Below are positions 11,338-19,843 of a stretch of 64,000 bases of DNA, in pieces. The translations under genes were made by a program, and so were the position numbers. The DNA is from Prochlorococcus marinus str. MIT 0918 (lineage in GTDB: Bacteria; Cyanobacteriota; Cyanobacteriia; PCC-6307; Cyanobiaceae). The DNA lies in the NCBI RefSeq assembly GCF_027359415.1, contig NZ_CP114780.1:1116001-1180000 (forward strand). Direction: 5' to 3'. The notes under the pieces are model-generated. The model searched no databases. It had not been told where the DNA came from and worked only from the letters and a program-made list of their open reading frames with translations. Position 1 is the stretch's first letter; every line of letters starts with the position of its first letter.

Positions 11338-12405
11338 CTAATTGGTATCTGTTCCATAATGAAAATTAAGATGGTTAATCGCCTCAGGTGTGACAACCCT
11401 TCCTCGAGGAGTTCTCTTAAGAAAACCAATTTGCATAAGAAAAGGTTCAACAACAGCCTCCAACGTTGCAGTCTCTTCTCCCAAGGCTGCTGCAAGGGTT
11501 TCTAACCCAACAGGACCACCATTATGATTATCACAAATAAACGACAATAAACGTCTATCAGATTGATCTAAACCACGTTCATCAACTTGATGTAATTTCA
11601 AAGAATCATCCACTAATGATTTATCTACTAGATCTATCTTATTTTTAACGGTTGCATAATCTCTGACTCTACGTAGTAAGCGATTGGCAATACGGGGCGT
11701 ACCTCTACAACGACGAGCTATTTCTAGACCAGCCTCAACATCAAGAGATAAATTAAATAATTTGGCTGTTCTCTGAATGATCATCTCGAGATCTTGCAAA
11801 TTATAAAAATTTAATCGTTGTGTAATTCCAAAACGATCTCGCAAAGGAGAGCTTATAGCAGCTGGTCTAGTAGTAGCACCAACTAGTGTAAAGCGAGGAA
11901 GAGTAATTTCTCTAGTACGAGCAGTCGTACCTCTACCAACAGTCAGATCCAAACGGAAATCTTCCAATGCAGGATAAAGAAGTTCTTCTGCTACTTTTGT
12001 TAATCTATGAATCTCATCAACAAACAAAACTTCATTTTCCTGCAAATTCAGCAATAAACCAATAATGTCTCTTTGTCTTTCTAGTGCTGGAGCACTAGTA
12101 ATACGACACTTCACCCCAAGCTCATTAGCTAAAACCAAAGCCATTGTGGTTTTCCCTAATCCCGGCGGTCCATATAACAAGACATGATCTAAAGCTTCTT
12201 GTCTAGATAATGCAGCTTTTACCGAAATAGACAGAACTTCTTTCAATGCTGACTGACCTATAAACTCATGCCAAGAGTTTGGTCTTAAAGAATCTTCTTT
12301 TTTTGTTTTTGTATCCTCCTCAAGCAGTGTTGGATCCAATAATCTAATCTTCCTATTTATATTAGGAGATGGTGATTTCTCAAAACCAGAGGACACAATT
12401 GCCAT
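11338..12405 (-). CDS. ruvB: Holliday junction branch migration helicase RuvB
   Basis: The AAA+ motor that drives branch migration with RuvA during recombinational repair. The 355-residue protein shows Walker [10 protein letters not shown], Walker B FVDEIHR, sensor 1 LVGATTRPA and the RuvB arginine finger region LRDRFG, followed by the C-terminal winged helix ([12 protein letters not shown]). It has a slightly longer N-terminus than E. coli RuvB (336). It is divergent from smpB with only 51 bases between the starts. Confidence 0.97.
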   Translation of the reverse strand: MAIVSSGFEKSPSPNINRKIRLLDPTLLEEDTKTKKEDSLRPNSWHEFIGQSALKEVLSISVKAALSRQEALDHVLLYGPPGLGKTTMALVLANELGVKCRITSAPALERQRDIIGLLLNLQENEVLFVDEIHRLTKVAEELLYPALEDFRLDLTVGRGTTARTREITLPRFTLVGATTRPAAISSPLRDRFGITQRLNFYNLQDLEMIIQRTAKLFNLSLDVEAGLEIARRCRGTPRIANRLLRRVRDYATVKNKIDLVDKSLVDDSLKLHQVDERGLDQSDRRLLSFICDNHNGGPVGLETLAAALGEETATLEAVVEPFLMQIGFLKRTPRGRVVTPEAINHLNFHYGTDTN

Positions 12406-12430
12406 ATTTATAAGGATAAGGACTCTTGTG

Positions 12431-12446
12431 TACTCTCAAAAGAGTA
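12431..12446. repeat. Inverted repeat in the ruvB/smpB divergent promoter region
   Basis: TACTCT, four bases, AGAGTA: a perfect 6-bp inverted repeat. It lies in the 51-base space between the divergent ruvB and smpB starts, ending 10 bases before the smpB ATG. It could be an operator or a 5' hairpin of the smpB mRNA. Confidence 0.4.
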
Positions 12447-12456
12447 GTGACAGAAA

Positions 12457-12954
12457 ATGTCTAAAGGGAAAACTAAACAAAAATCTAAACCATCTCAAAC
12501 TAAGTCACTTAGACGCTTAGCCGACAATCGCTATGCAAAATACCAATATGAAATTTTAGAGACGCTAGAAGCTGGTATTGAACTACTAGGTACTGAAGTT
12601 AAATCAATAAGAGCAGGCAACACAAATTTGAGAGATGGTTTCTGTCTTATTCGTCAAGGCAACCTTTTATTACACAATGTTCATATATCTGGCTTTAAAA
12701 ATGCAAGCAATTACTTCAATCATGATCCATTAAGAGTTAGAAAATTATTAGCACATCAAAAAGAAATTAATAAATTAGAAAATCAAATTAATAAAAAAGG
12801 GTTAACTCTGATTCCTCTTAACATGTATTTAAAAGGATCATGGATAAAAATAACTATTGGGCTTGGAAGAGGTAAAAAGTTACACGATAAAAGAGAAAGT
12901 GAAAAAAGAAAACAATCTCAAAGAGAAGTAAAATCAGCCCTTGATAGATATTAG
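12457..12954 (+). CDS. smpB: SsrA (tmRNA)-binding protein SmpB
   Basis: Binds tmRNA and brings it to stalled ribosomes for trans-translation. The 165 residues show the family pattern: [38 protein letters not shown], the [10 protein letters not shown] segment and a basic tail with [18 protein letters not shown]. The tail inserts into the mRNA channel. The lysine-rich first 15 residues are an extension compared with E. coli. The tmRNA gene is not in this window. The functional partner clpX is at 55447. Confidence 0.95.
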   Translation: MSKGKTKQKSKPSQTKSLRRLADNRYAKYQYEILETLEAGIELLGTEVKSIRAGNTNLRDGFCLIRQGNLLLHNVHISGFKNASNYFNHDPLRVRKLLAHQKEINKLENQINKKGLTLIPLNMYLKGSWIKITIGLGRGKKLHDKRESEKRKQSQREVKSALDRY

Positions 12955-12984
12955 GATTGATCAGTATTTAAAATATGAATAACA

Positions 12985-13227
12985 ATGGAAAGAGAAGAAA
13001 AAAGAATCAAAATCAAATTCCAGAGGGAAAAGCTAATTCAAATGCTTGAAGAAGCTTATCAAATCGCATTTAATGAACTTAGTTGCCTCAATATTGAAGA
13101 AGGATCAATAGCAAAACTCTCACAAGCGTTTCTTTTATCTCGTTCAGAAGCTATGAAACCATTAGAAAAAGAAATTGAAAAGCCAATAATTACACAATCA
13201 CCAAATCAAAAGCAAGAGAAAAGTTAA
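12985..13227 (+). CDS. Small hypothetical protein downstream of smpB
   Basis: An 80-residue, highly charged, probably helical protein with no signal peptide or membrane segment. It starts MEREEKRIKIKFQREKLIQM and ends in a polar KPIITQSPNQKQEKS tail. It follows smpB after 30 bases on the same strand and is probably co-transcribed. I do not recognise a family. The open frame, the ATG and the tight downstream position support a real gene, but its shortness leaves some doubt. Confidence 0.55.
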   Translation: MEREEKRIKIKFQREKLIQMLEEAYQIAFNELSCLNIEEGSIAKLSQAFLLSRSEAMKPLEKEIEKPIITQSPNQKQEKS

Positions 13228-13362
13228 ATGACCCCTACCCTAAAAGCATCATGGCAATGTCAGGAAACCCAGACACATTGAGCGTCAGATTAAGAGGAAA
13301 AAATGATTTTTTATTTTAGGAATGATCGCTAAATTCCCAACTAATAATAAAAAAGTTAAGTC

Positions 13363-13626
13363 CTATTTTTCAGAAGAAGGAGGCTCAAGGCTCACGTTTT
13401 CTGGTGGAGGAGTTGGATCAGGATCTGCAATCAACATATGTTGCAAAACAATTTCTGGACGCTCACTATCCCGCCATCTAATGCGATAAGCAGGCATTTT
13501 GGTGCCACGACTTGTTGTTTGTTCAACAGGCTCCATTACCCAACCTCGCCTAGACCGGCCTTGAGGATTGCGCTTAACCACAGCATCAGTGTGCTTAAAC
13601 CTGAAACCAACGCGCTCTCCGCTCAT
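13363..13626 (-). CDS. Conserved hypothetical protein, small beta-rich (SH3-like) type
   Basis: An 87-residue protein with a basic N-terminal half, a core of predicted beta strands (GWVMEPVEQ..., PAYRIRWRDS, PEIVLQHML) and a proline-rich acidic tail (DPDPTPPPENVSLEPPSSEK). It is the last gene of an rpaB-lysS-this gene run on the minus strand, 55 bases after lysS. The pattern of short strands is compatible with an SH3-like barrel, but I cannot name a family. Its tryptophan/arginine-rich composition looks like a real conserved protein rather than a chance frame. Confidence 0.65.
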   Translation of the reverse strand: MSGERVGFRFKHTDAVVKRNPQGRSRRGWVMEPVEQTTSRGTKMPAYRIRWRDSERPEIVLQHMLIADPDPTPPPENVSLEPPSSEK

Positions 13627-13681
13627 CCCTAGACGACTTGATACTTAGATCTATTATCCACTTTGATGGGCCTATTTCCGA

Positions 13682-15193
13682 TTACTGAGAACCGGACTCT
13701 GGTCGAAGTAAAGGAAAAGCAATTACATCTCTAATTGAAGGACTATCTGTCAAAAGCATTACCAATCGATCAATTCCAATACCCAAGCCACCTGTAGGAG
13801 GCATACCCACTTCCAAAGCATTAAGAAAATCTTCATCTAAAGAATGTGCTTCCAAATCACCCGCTTTTTTACGTGACTGCTGCTCTGTAAGTCTTTCTCG
13901 CTGATCAATAGGATCAATTAATTCACTAAATGCATTGGCAGTCTCTCGCCCAGCAATAAACAATTCAAATCTCTCAACAAGACCTTTTTTAGTTCGATGT
14001 TTTCTAGCTAAAGGAGAAATTTCGATTGGATAATCCATCACAAAAGTAGGCTGCAAAAGATTAGGTTCTACGGCTTGTTCAAAAGCTTCATTCAAAAGTC
14101 TTCCAACACTATTTGCTTTAGCTGGAACTTCTAAACCAGCATTCTTCATCGAAAAAGCCGCTTGCTCTCTGTCATCGTTAAAAGCCACAAAATCTAATCC
14201 TGTTGATTCCAAAACAAGATCATGCATAGATGCTCTGCGCCATGGACGAGTCAAATTAAGAAGGGTCCCTTGATAAGGAATTTCAAGAGATCCATGGATC
14301 TCTTGAAAAATTGAGGTAACAAGTTCCTCTGTTAAATCCATCATGGCGTTGTAATCAGCGAAAGCTTGGTAAATCTCAACTGATGTGAATTCAGGATTAT
14401 GACGAGTACTGATACCTTCATTTCTAAAAATCCTTCCAAGTTCGTATACCCTCTGAAACCCCCCCACTACAAGCCTTTTCAAATGAAGTTCCGTAGCAAT
14501 CCTTAAATACAGAGGAACATCAAAAGTGTTGTGATGAGTAACGAAAGGTCTTGCATCAGCGCCACCAGCTTCTGCCTGCAGAACAGGAGTCTCTATTTCC
14601 AAAAACCTATGATCATCTAACCAACGGCGAATTGAACTAACCATCAATGCCCTTTTACGAAAAGTATTTCTTGAATCAGGATTAACAATTAAATCCAAAT
14701 ATCTCTGTCTATAACGTTTCTCTACATCTGCTAATCCATGCCATTTATCAGGAAGAGGTTGCAGACATTTAGACAACATTGACCAAAAATGAACCTTAAC
14801 AGACAATTCACCACGATCAGTTCTTCTCAAAATCCCCTTTACACCAATCCAATCTCCTGTATCAACTAAATCGGTCATCTGCTTAAAAGAACCTGAGTCT
14901 GAATCGACAGAAGGCTCAAACTTCTCAAGAGTGGATTTCTCTAAAAAAAGTTGAATAGAGCCTAATTCATCAGACAAAGTAAAAAAAGCAAGCTTTCCCA
15001 TTACTCTGCGAGCCATTATTCTTCCAGCCACAGAAACTTCTAATAGCCTCTCTTGACCATTAGGTAAATCTTGATGATCAACCTGCAATTGAGAGGTAGT
15101 ATGAGTGGGGTGAAAATCTGTTGCATAAGGAGTTTTACCTACTTTCCTCAAAGCAGCTGCTTTTCCTAAACGAGTTTCTCTAAGTTCAGACAA
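13682..15193 (-). CDS. lysS: Lysyl-tRNA synthetase, class II
   Basis: Charges tRNA-Lys. The 503-residue enzyme has an N-terminal OB-fold anticodon-binding domain ([17 protein letters not shown] near 55-71). The class II catalytic core follows, with motif 2 [15 protein letters not shown] and motif 3 [12 protein letters not shown] near the C-terminus. The frame begins with a TTG at 15193 (TTGTCTGAACTT); no in-frame ATG precedes the conserved N-terminal region, so a TTG start is proposed. It lies 71 bases after rpaB on the same strand. Confidence 0.96.
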   Translation of the reverse strand: MSELRETRLGKAAALRKVGKTPYATDFHPTHTTSQLQVDHQDLPNGQERLLEVSVAGRIMARRVMGKLAFFTLSDELGSIQLFLEKSTLEKFEPSVDSDSGSFKQMTDLVDTGDWIGVKGILRRTDRGELSVKVHFWSMLSKCLQPLPDKWHGLADVEKRYRQRYLDLIVNPDSRNTFRKRALMVSSIRRWLDDHRFLEIETPVLQAEAGGADARPFVTHHNTFDVPLYLRIATELHLKRLVVGGFQRVYELGRIFRNEGISTRHNPEFTSVEIYQAFADYNAMMDLTEELVTSIFQEIHGSLEIPYQGTLLNLTRPWRRASMHDLVLESTGLDFVAFNDDREQAAFSMKNAGLEVPAKANSVGRLLNEAFEQAVEPNLLQPTFVMDYPIEISPLARKHRTKKGLVERFELFIAGRETANAFSELIDPIDQRERLTEQQSRKKAGDLEAHSLDEDFLNALEVGMPPTGGLGIGIDRLVMLLTDSPSIRDVIAFPLLRPESGSQ

Positions 15194-15264
15194 AAGAAAA
15201 CAAAAACAATCTATTTATCTAGAGAGTAGATAAACAAGCAAATAAAACAATTCATTTTTTGTGT

Positions 15265-16107
15265 TTAAGAAGCAACTGGGGGAAAATCACCCAGCCTTTG
15301 CGAGGAATAACCAATGCCTCTAACTGTCAAAATTAACTCTGGGTTGCGTGGATCAGGCTCTAATTTGCCACGTAAACGAGCAACATATACATCGACAACT
15401 CTTAGGTCTGCTGCGCGTCTAGGAGGATATCCCCATAATTGTTCTAAAATCTCAGCTCTAGGGACAACTTTTCCTGGATCTCGGAAAAGCAGTTCAAGCA
15501 AACTAAACTCTGTATAAGTCAATCCTATTCTCTCTCCACCTCTACTTACTTGTCTTCTATTAGTATCTACCACTAACTCTCCTAATTTCATAACCCCTTG
15601 ACCAGCAGGAATTTCTCTAGGCTCAGCGACAGCCGCTCCTGGCCCCATCCTTCTTAAAATAGTTGCTATGCGTGCTTCAAGTTCTTTTGGACTAAATGGC
15701 TTAGATATATAATCATCAGCTCCTAAATCCAATCCAGCAACACGTTCAGAAATAGCTTCTAGAGCACTAAGAAAAATAATTGGGACAATGGATTCTGCTC
15801 TTAACCTTCTACATACAGCAAAGCCATCAAGTTTCGGCAACATAACGTCCAAAACAACAAGGTCTGGACATTCTTGATGGAAAACATCTAACGCCTCTTC
15901 ACCATCTTTTGCTGAAACAACGGTATAACCGGATAATTCCAGCCTAGTAACCAAGACTTTAAGAACCGCAGGTTCATCGTCTACAACCAGAATAGTGGCA
16001 TTAGTATGTGATGAGACCTTAGTCATAGGCGGTCCATCAGTGCTCTTCTGAAGAATGGATGAACCTTCCTCAGGCATTGACATTTCCTCATTGAGAAATG
16101 CAACCAT
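15265..16107 (-). CDS. rpaB: OmpR-family response regulator RpaB
   Basis: Essential cyanobacterial regulator that binds HLR1 elements of high-light and photosystem genes. The receiver has the acidic pair Asp43-Asp44, phospho-acceptor Asp87 in VVLDVMLPKLDG and Lys136 in DDYISKPFSPKELEARI. The winged helix (from about 190) ends RVVDVYVARLRGKLEPDPRNPELILTVRGIGY-type, a typical OmpR/PhoB pattern. The segment RVAGLDLGADDY..KPFSPKELEARI favours RpaB over RpaA. The first 36 residues precede the receiver and look unstructured; ATG codons at 16083, 16077 and 16026 are alternative starts. lysS follows on the same strand. Confidence 0.88.
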   Translation of the reverse strand: MVAFLNEEMSMPEEGSSILQKSTDGPPMTKVSSHTNATILVVDDEPAVLKVLVTRLELSGYTVVSAKDGEEALDVFHQECPDLVVLDVMLPKLDGFAVCRRLRAESIVPIIFLSALEAISERVAGLDLGADDYISKPFSPKELEARIATILRRMGPGAAVAEPREIPAGQGVMKLGELVVDTNRRQVSRGGERIGLTYTEFSLLELLFRDPGKVVPRAEILEQLWGYPPRRAADLRVVDVYVARLRGKLEPDPRNPELILTVRGIGYSSQRLGDFPPVAS

Positions 16108-16183
16108 AACCTTCCACCCCCATCCAAAGGCAAATAGTAGAAGCCCAAATTATGAATTTTTCCATTTTTTTTAATATTTGGGA

Positions 16184-16209
16184 GGTACTATTGCCTAGGC
16201 AATAATACC
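16184..16209. repeat. Near-perfect 26-bp palindrome upstream of rpaB
   Basis: GGTACTATTGCCT followed by AGGCAATAATACC; only the fifth pair is mismatched. The centre is TTGCCTAGGCAA. It lies 77-102 bases upstream of the rpaB ATG, where an operator or leader hairpin could act. Confidence 0.55.
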
Positions 16210-16244
16210 TATTTTGTTAAACTTGTTCTTGGAAACTAGCAACC

Positions 16245-16270
16245 CTTTTAGTTATTTAAATAACTAAAAG
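16245..16270. repeat. Perfect 26-bp palindrome downstream of mreD
   Basis: CTTTTAGTTATTT followed directly by its reverse complement, with no mismatch. It starts 30 bases beyond the mreD stop codon. As RNA it would fold into a long AT-rich hairpin and may mark the 3' end of the mreBCD transcript; no T-run follows on the minus strand, so it is not a typical intrinsic terminator. Confidence 0.6.
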
Positions 16271-16300
16271 AAATCTTCTTAATATTATAATTTAATTACA

Positions 16301-16834
16301 CTAATGATGAATATTTCTTGCATATCTTTCCTGTTTTTCTCTTAAAAAATATTTCATAATTAATGGGCATAATAATGGCGCTATTAAAGCATTAAGAATT
16401 GCCCCTGCAAATAAATTGTGCAAAAACCAAGCATTAAATATAAAAAATAAATTTTTTTGAACAAAGAATATTGTTTGAAGCCAAATACTTAATCCACTAA
16501 CAAAAACACCAAGCCATGCAAAAAATCCTAGACTAAATTTTTTATAAACATAGTTTTCTTTTCTTCCTAATCTGCCCCACCACAAGCCCAACAAAATTAA
16601 AGCAGGAATTTGAGTTGATCCTGCCAAATTCATTCCATCTAGAACCAAACCTAAATACAAACCTGCAAAAGCTCCAGAGACTGGTCCTTCTTCAAGTGCC
16701 CAAGGCAATAGCCATAATTGAGCCCATCTAGGTCCAATTCCTGAAATTAATAACCACGGTGGAGAAAGGAAAGTAAATAATGGAACTAAGAAAGCCAGAA
16801 ATTGATAAACAATTTTCTTTTTAAGTTTTCTCAT
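16301..16834 (-). CDS. mreD: Rod shape-determining protein MreD
   Basis: Integral membrane component of the elongasome. The 177 residues hold about five hydrophobic segments (for example VYQFLAFLVPLFTFLSPPWLL and ALILLGLWWG) separated by short loops, as in MreD. Sequence conservation in this family is low, so the call rests on topology and position as third gene of mreB-mreC-mreD. The ATG overlaps the mreC stop (TAATG). Confidence 0.88.
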   Translation of the reverse strand: MRKLKKKIVYQFLAFLVPLFTFLSPPWLLISGIGPRWAQLWLLPWALEEGPVSGAFAGLYLGLVLDGMNLAGSTQIPALILLGLWWGRLGRKENYVYKKFSLGFFAWLGVFVSGLSIWLQTIFFVQKNLFFIFNAWFLHNLFAGAILNALIAPLLCPLIMKYFLREKQERYARNIHH

Positions 16835-17577
16835 TAACGCTTAACAATCTGAACCCAATCAATTGCTTCTGGTGATGCCAACAACTGAACAAAAGCAGAA
16901 GGAGAAGGCAAGTTATCATGATTTATTTGTTGTATGACTCCCACTGGCAAATTTGGGGGCAATAAAGTACTGGCAGGAGAGGTAGTAATTATATCGCCAG
17001 ATAAAGCATTAGGTTTTTTATCAAGAAAAGTCAATTGAGGACGGTGAGTGCCAATACCCTCTAAAACCCCATGTACCTTTGTACGCTCTATCCAAACCCC
17101 TAAATTACTAGAAGGTGCAGTGATTAACATTACTCTGGAAGTTAGAGGAGTAACGCTATCAATAAGTCCTAATAAGCCTCCAGGGCCAAGCACTACATCT
17201 CCTTTACTAATTCCAGCATTTTTACCTTTGCTAAGTTCTAATTGCTGCCAAAAATCATTAGGCCTTCTAGAAATAACTACAGCTGATATGAAATTTTCCT
17301 TAGAAGAAGTTTTTAGCTTTAATAAACTACGCAAACGATGATTATCCTTTTCAAGCATATCAAGTCTAATTTTTTGCTCCAAATCCATACTTTTTGTTAT
17401 CCATTCTTTCTGGCCACTTCCAGGCCAAAATGGTCTAGATATCACTGAAAATACATCAAGCAATATTGCTCCTTTTGAGACACGAATAAAAAGAAAAAAT
17501 AAAAAAATCAGCATCCAATAAAGCACACCTTTCCTATACCACCAACGAAAAACACCTTTTCGTTGGTTAATTGCCAT
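16834..17577 (-). CDS. mreC: Cell shape-determining protein MreC
   Basis: Bitopic protein linking MreB to peptidoglycan synthesis in the periplasm. After a basic N-terminus there is one membrane segment near residues 18-31 (LYWMLIFLFFLFIRV). A coiled-coil follows (LEQKIRLDMLEKDNHRLRSLLKL), then the beta-rich MreC core with VVLGPGGLLGLIDSVTPLTSRVML. The 247-residue length is typical. It starts 4 bases after mreB and overlaps mreD by 1 base, so the three form one operon. Confidence 0.94.
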   Translation of the reverse strand: MAINQRKGVFRWWYRKGVLYWMLIFLFFLFIRVSKGAILLDVFSVISRPFWPGSGQKEWITKSMDLEQKIRLDMLEKDNHRLRSLLKLKTSSKENFISAVVISRRPNDFWQQLELSKGKNAGISKGDVVLGPGGLLGLIDSVTPLTSRVMLITAPSSNLGVWIERTKVHGVLEGIGTHRPQLTFLDKKPNALSGDIITTSPASTLLPPNLPVGVIQQINHDNLPSPSAFVQLLASPEAIDWVQIVKR

Positions 17578-17581
17578 CGAT

Positions 17582-18634
17582 TTAATCTCTTACTGCATTT
17601 CTTGCAAATTCTGGAGTATCAACTACACGCTTTAAACGTTTAAAGTTATCCAAAACTTGACCACAACCATTAACAACACAAAGCAAAGGATCCTCCGCGA
17701 CATGCGTGAAAATTCCTGTTTCATGACTTAATAGATCACTAATTCCTCTAACCAAAGCACCTCCACCAGCCAGCATTATTCCTCTATCAACAATATCTGC
17801 AGCTAATTCAGGTGGGGTCCGTTCTAAAACTCTTTTAACTGCATCAACTATTTTATTCAGAGGCTCTGACATTGCCTCTCGCAAATCACCCGCTTGCAAA
17901 GTAATTGAACGTGGTAAACCTGAAAGTAAATGCAAACCTCGAACTTCCATTGACTGCAAGTCAAAATCATTATCAGGAAACGCAGAACCAATTCGAATCT
18001 TAATTTCTTCTGCAGTTCTTTCTCCAACAACAAGGTTATGAACCTTCTTTAAATACAACGCAATTGAATCATTAATTTCATCCCCAGCCACACGAACTGA
18101 TTCACTTAATACAGTTCCACCCAAACTAAGTACAGCAACTTCTGTTGTCCCACCACCAATATCAACAATCATTGTTCCTATAGGTTCCGTAACTGGAAGA
18201 TGCGCACCTATCGCTGCAGCTACAGGTTCATCAATCAAATGAACTTCTCTAGCACCAGCTAAACCAGCTTCACGCACTGCCCTTCTTTCGACACTAGTTA
18301 CTCCGCTTGGAATACCTACAACCAATCGTGGAGCCAGTATCCCTCGTCCTTCATTGCACTTCTCTATAAAAGTCTTAAGCATTTGCTCGGCAGCATCAAA
18401 ATCTGCAATCACTCCATCTCTTAATGGTCTCACCGCACGAATGTTCCCAGGTGTACGACCAAGCATCATCTTGGCATCATCACCTACAGCCAATGGTTCT
18501 CCTTCCTCTAAATCCATTGCTACTACAGATGGCTCCTCTAAAACAATTCCTTTGCCCTGAACATAGATCAAAGTATTTGCAGTACCAAGATCTATACCAA
18601 TATCACGAGAAAATCTGAAACGTCTTAAAAACAC
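17582..18634 (-). CDS. mreB: Rod shape-determining protein MreB (bacterial actin)
   Basis: Forms membrane-associated filaments that guide cell-wall elongation. The 350-residue protein has the actin-fold phosphate-1 loop IGIDLGTANTLIY near 13-25 and phosphate-2 loop VDIGGGTTEVAVLSLGG near 165-181. The adenosine motif MLAGGGALVRGI lies near 288-299. Translation begins at a GTG (18634); no in-frame ATG precedes MFLRRFRFSRDIG. It heads the mreBCD operon and is divergent from ssb with 129 bases between. Confidence 0.97.
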   Translation of the reverse strand: MFLRRFRFSRDIGIDLGTANTLIYVQGKGIVLEEPSVVAMDLEEGEPLAVGDDAKMMLGRTPGNIRAVRPLRDGVIADFDAAEQMLKTFIEKCNEGRGILAPRLVVGIPSGVTSVERRAVREAGLAGAREVHLIDEPVAAAIGAHLPVTEPIGTMIVDIGGGTTEVAVLSLGGTVLSESVRVAGDEINDSIALYLKKVHNLVVGERTAEEIKIRIGSAFPDNDFDLQSMEVRGLHLLSGLPRSITLQAGDLREAMSEPLNKIVDAVKRVLERTPPELAADIVDRGIMLAGGGALVRGISDLLSHETGIFTHVAEDPLLCVVNGCGQVLDNFKRLKRVVDTPEFARNAVRD

Positions 18635-18736
18635 GATGTTCCTATCAGTAATATCTAAGAATAATGAAATCTCTTAAAAAAACATTATTGACGCAAAAAA
18701 ATAATAGCTTTTCGAGAAATAGCAAATTAACCCAGC

Positions 18737-18742
18737 TATAAT
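18737..18742 (+). promoter_or_regulatory. Candidate -10 element of ssb promoter
   Basis: A perfect TATAAT lies 21 bases upstream of the ssb ATG in the mreB/ssb divergent region. No good -35 hexamer is seen 16-18 bases before it, which is common in Prochlorococcus promoters. A TTGACG at 18688-18693 is too far away to pair with it. Confidence 0.45.
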
Positions 18743-18763
18743 TAAAAAAGCACACACCAAATA

Positions 18764-19153
18764 ATGAGTATTAATTCAGTAAATCTTGTAGGAAGAGTAG
18801 GGCGCGATCCAGAAGTAAGGTATTTTGAGTCGGGAACAATAGTTGCAAACTTTACTATGGCTGTAAATCGTCGTAGTAGAAATGATGAGCCTGATTGGTT
18901 TAATTTAGAAATTTGGGGTAAGCAAGCACAAGTAGCGGCAGATTATGTAAAAAAAGGTTCTCTCATTGGAATAACTGGTAGCTTTAAACTAGATCAATGG
19001 AATGACAAAGCAACTGGAGAAGCAAAATCAAAACCAGTCATTAGAGTAGATAGACTTGATTTATTAGGTTCTAGAAAAGATTCTTATGAAGAAGGACTAA
19101 ACAACAATCAAACGAAAAATAATTATCAAGAAAATAATAATATTCCTTTCTAA
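18764..19153 (+). CDS. ssb: Single-stranded DNA-binding protein
   Basis: Coats single-stranded DNA in replication and repair. The 129 residues carry the OB-fold pattern SINSVNLVGRVGRDPEVRYF, FTMAVNR and WFNLEIWGKQA, then an Asn/Gln-rich linker. The C-terminal tip reads NNNIPF: the IPF end that docks partner proteins is present, but the usual acidic residues before it are replaced by Asn. The gene converges with the DedA-like gene and overlaps it by 4 bases. Confidence 0.95.
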   Translation: MSINSVNLVGRVGRDPEVRYFESGTIVANFTMAVNRRSRNDEPDWFNLEIWGKQAQVAADYVKKGSLIGITGSFKLDQWNDKATGEAKSKPVIRVDRLDLLGSRKDSYEEGLNNNQTKNNYQENNNIPF

Positions 19154-19806
19154 TTTCTATTTTTAGTAAGAAAAGATCTTATTAGAATAAATAACAGTCC
19201 AATCAATAAACTAAATCCTAATAAAATTTTTATTGCTTTTGAAACAGGCTCAATCCAAAGTTCTACTTTGCTATAGCTATCACCTAGAAATATCCCTGCA
19301 AGTGTCAAAAAAATTACCCAAATCAAACTGCCTGCTGTAGTCCATATTGTAAATGGAATTAATGGCATCATCTCTATACCTGCAGGAACAGAAATCAAAG
19401 TTCTAATTCCTGGAATCAACCTTCCCCAAAACACTAAAGCTTTACCATATCTCCCAAACCAAGTTCTAGTCCTTACAAATTCATTAGAACTAATTCCAAG
19501 CCATTTACCATAGTTATTTAACCAGTTTTCTAATCTTTTTTCATTAACTAGTCTTCCAATTCCATACCAAGGAAAAGCACCTAAAAGAGTTCCAATTAAT
19601 CCAGCAAGAACTACTGGAAAAAAATTTAATTGTCCTTGATAAACATAAAATCCACCAAGAGGCATTATTAACTCAGAAGGAATTGGAGGGAATATATTCT
19701 CCAAAAACATAGCTAACAAAATTGTTATATAACCAATCCATTGGTTAGCCTCTACAGCATTACCAATTAAACTTGGTATATTAAATAAAAAATCTATTAT
19801 TACCAT
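19150..19806 (-). CDS. DedA-family (SNARE-associated/VTT) inner membrane protein
   Basis: A 218-residue polytopic protein of the DedA/VTT family, now linked to lipid scrambling and envelope homeostasis. It shows the early motif ENIFPPIPSELIMPLGGF, then GTLLGAFPWYGIGR and RFGRYGKALVFWGRLIPGIRT-type sequence; the GR(L/F)xPxxRT motif is the family hallmark. About five hydrophobic segments are visible. It lies 37 bases downstream of ahcY on the same strand; no functional link to ahcY is apparent. Confidence 0.9.
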   Translation of the reverse strand: MVIIDFLFNIPSLIGNAVEANQWIGYITILLAMFLENIFPPIPSELIMPLGGFYVYQGQLNFFPVVLAGLIGTLLGAFPWYGIGRLVNEKRLENWLNNYGKWLGISSNEFVRTRTWFGRYGKALVFWGRLIPGIRTLISVPAGIEMMPLIPFTIWTTAGSLIWVIFLTLAGIFLGDSYSKVELWIEPVSKAIKILLGFSLLIGLLFILIRSFLTKNRN

Positions 19807-19843
19807 TTTTAATTATAAAATAATTTAGCATATATCTATCTAA

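Noticed and set aside
11334-11495. N-terminal extension of the exported TPR protein reaching into ruvB
   Set aside because: It overlaps ruvB in another frame; the ATG at 11333 gives a clean signal peptide right after the ruvB stop.
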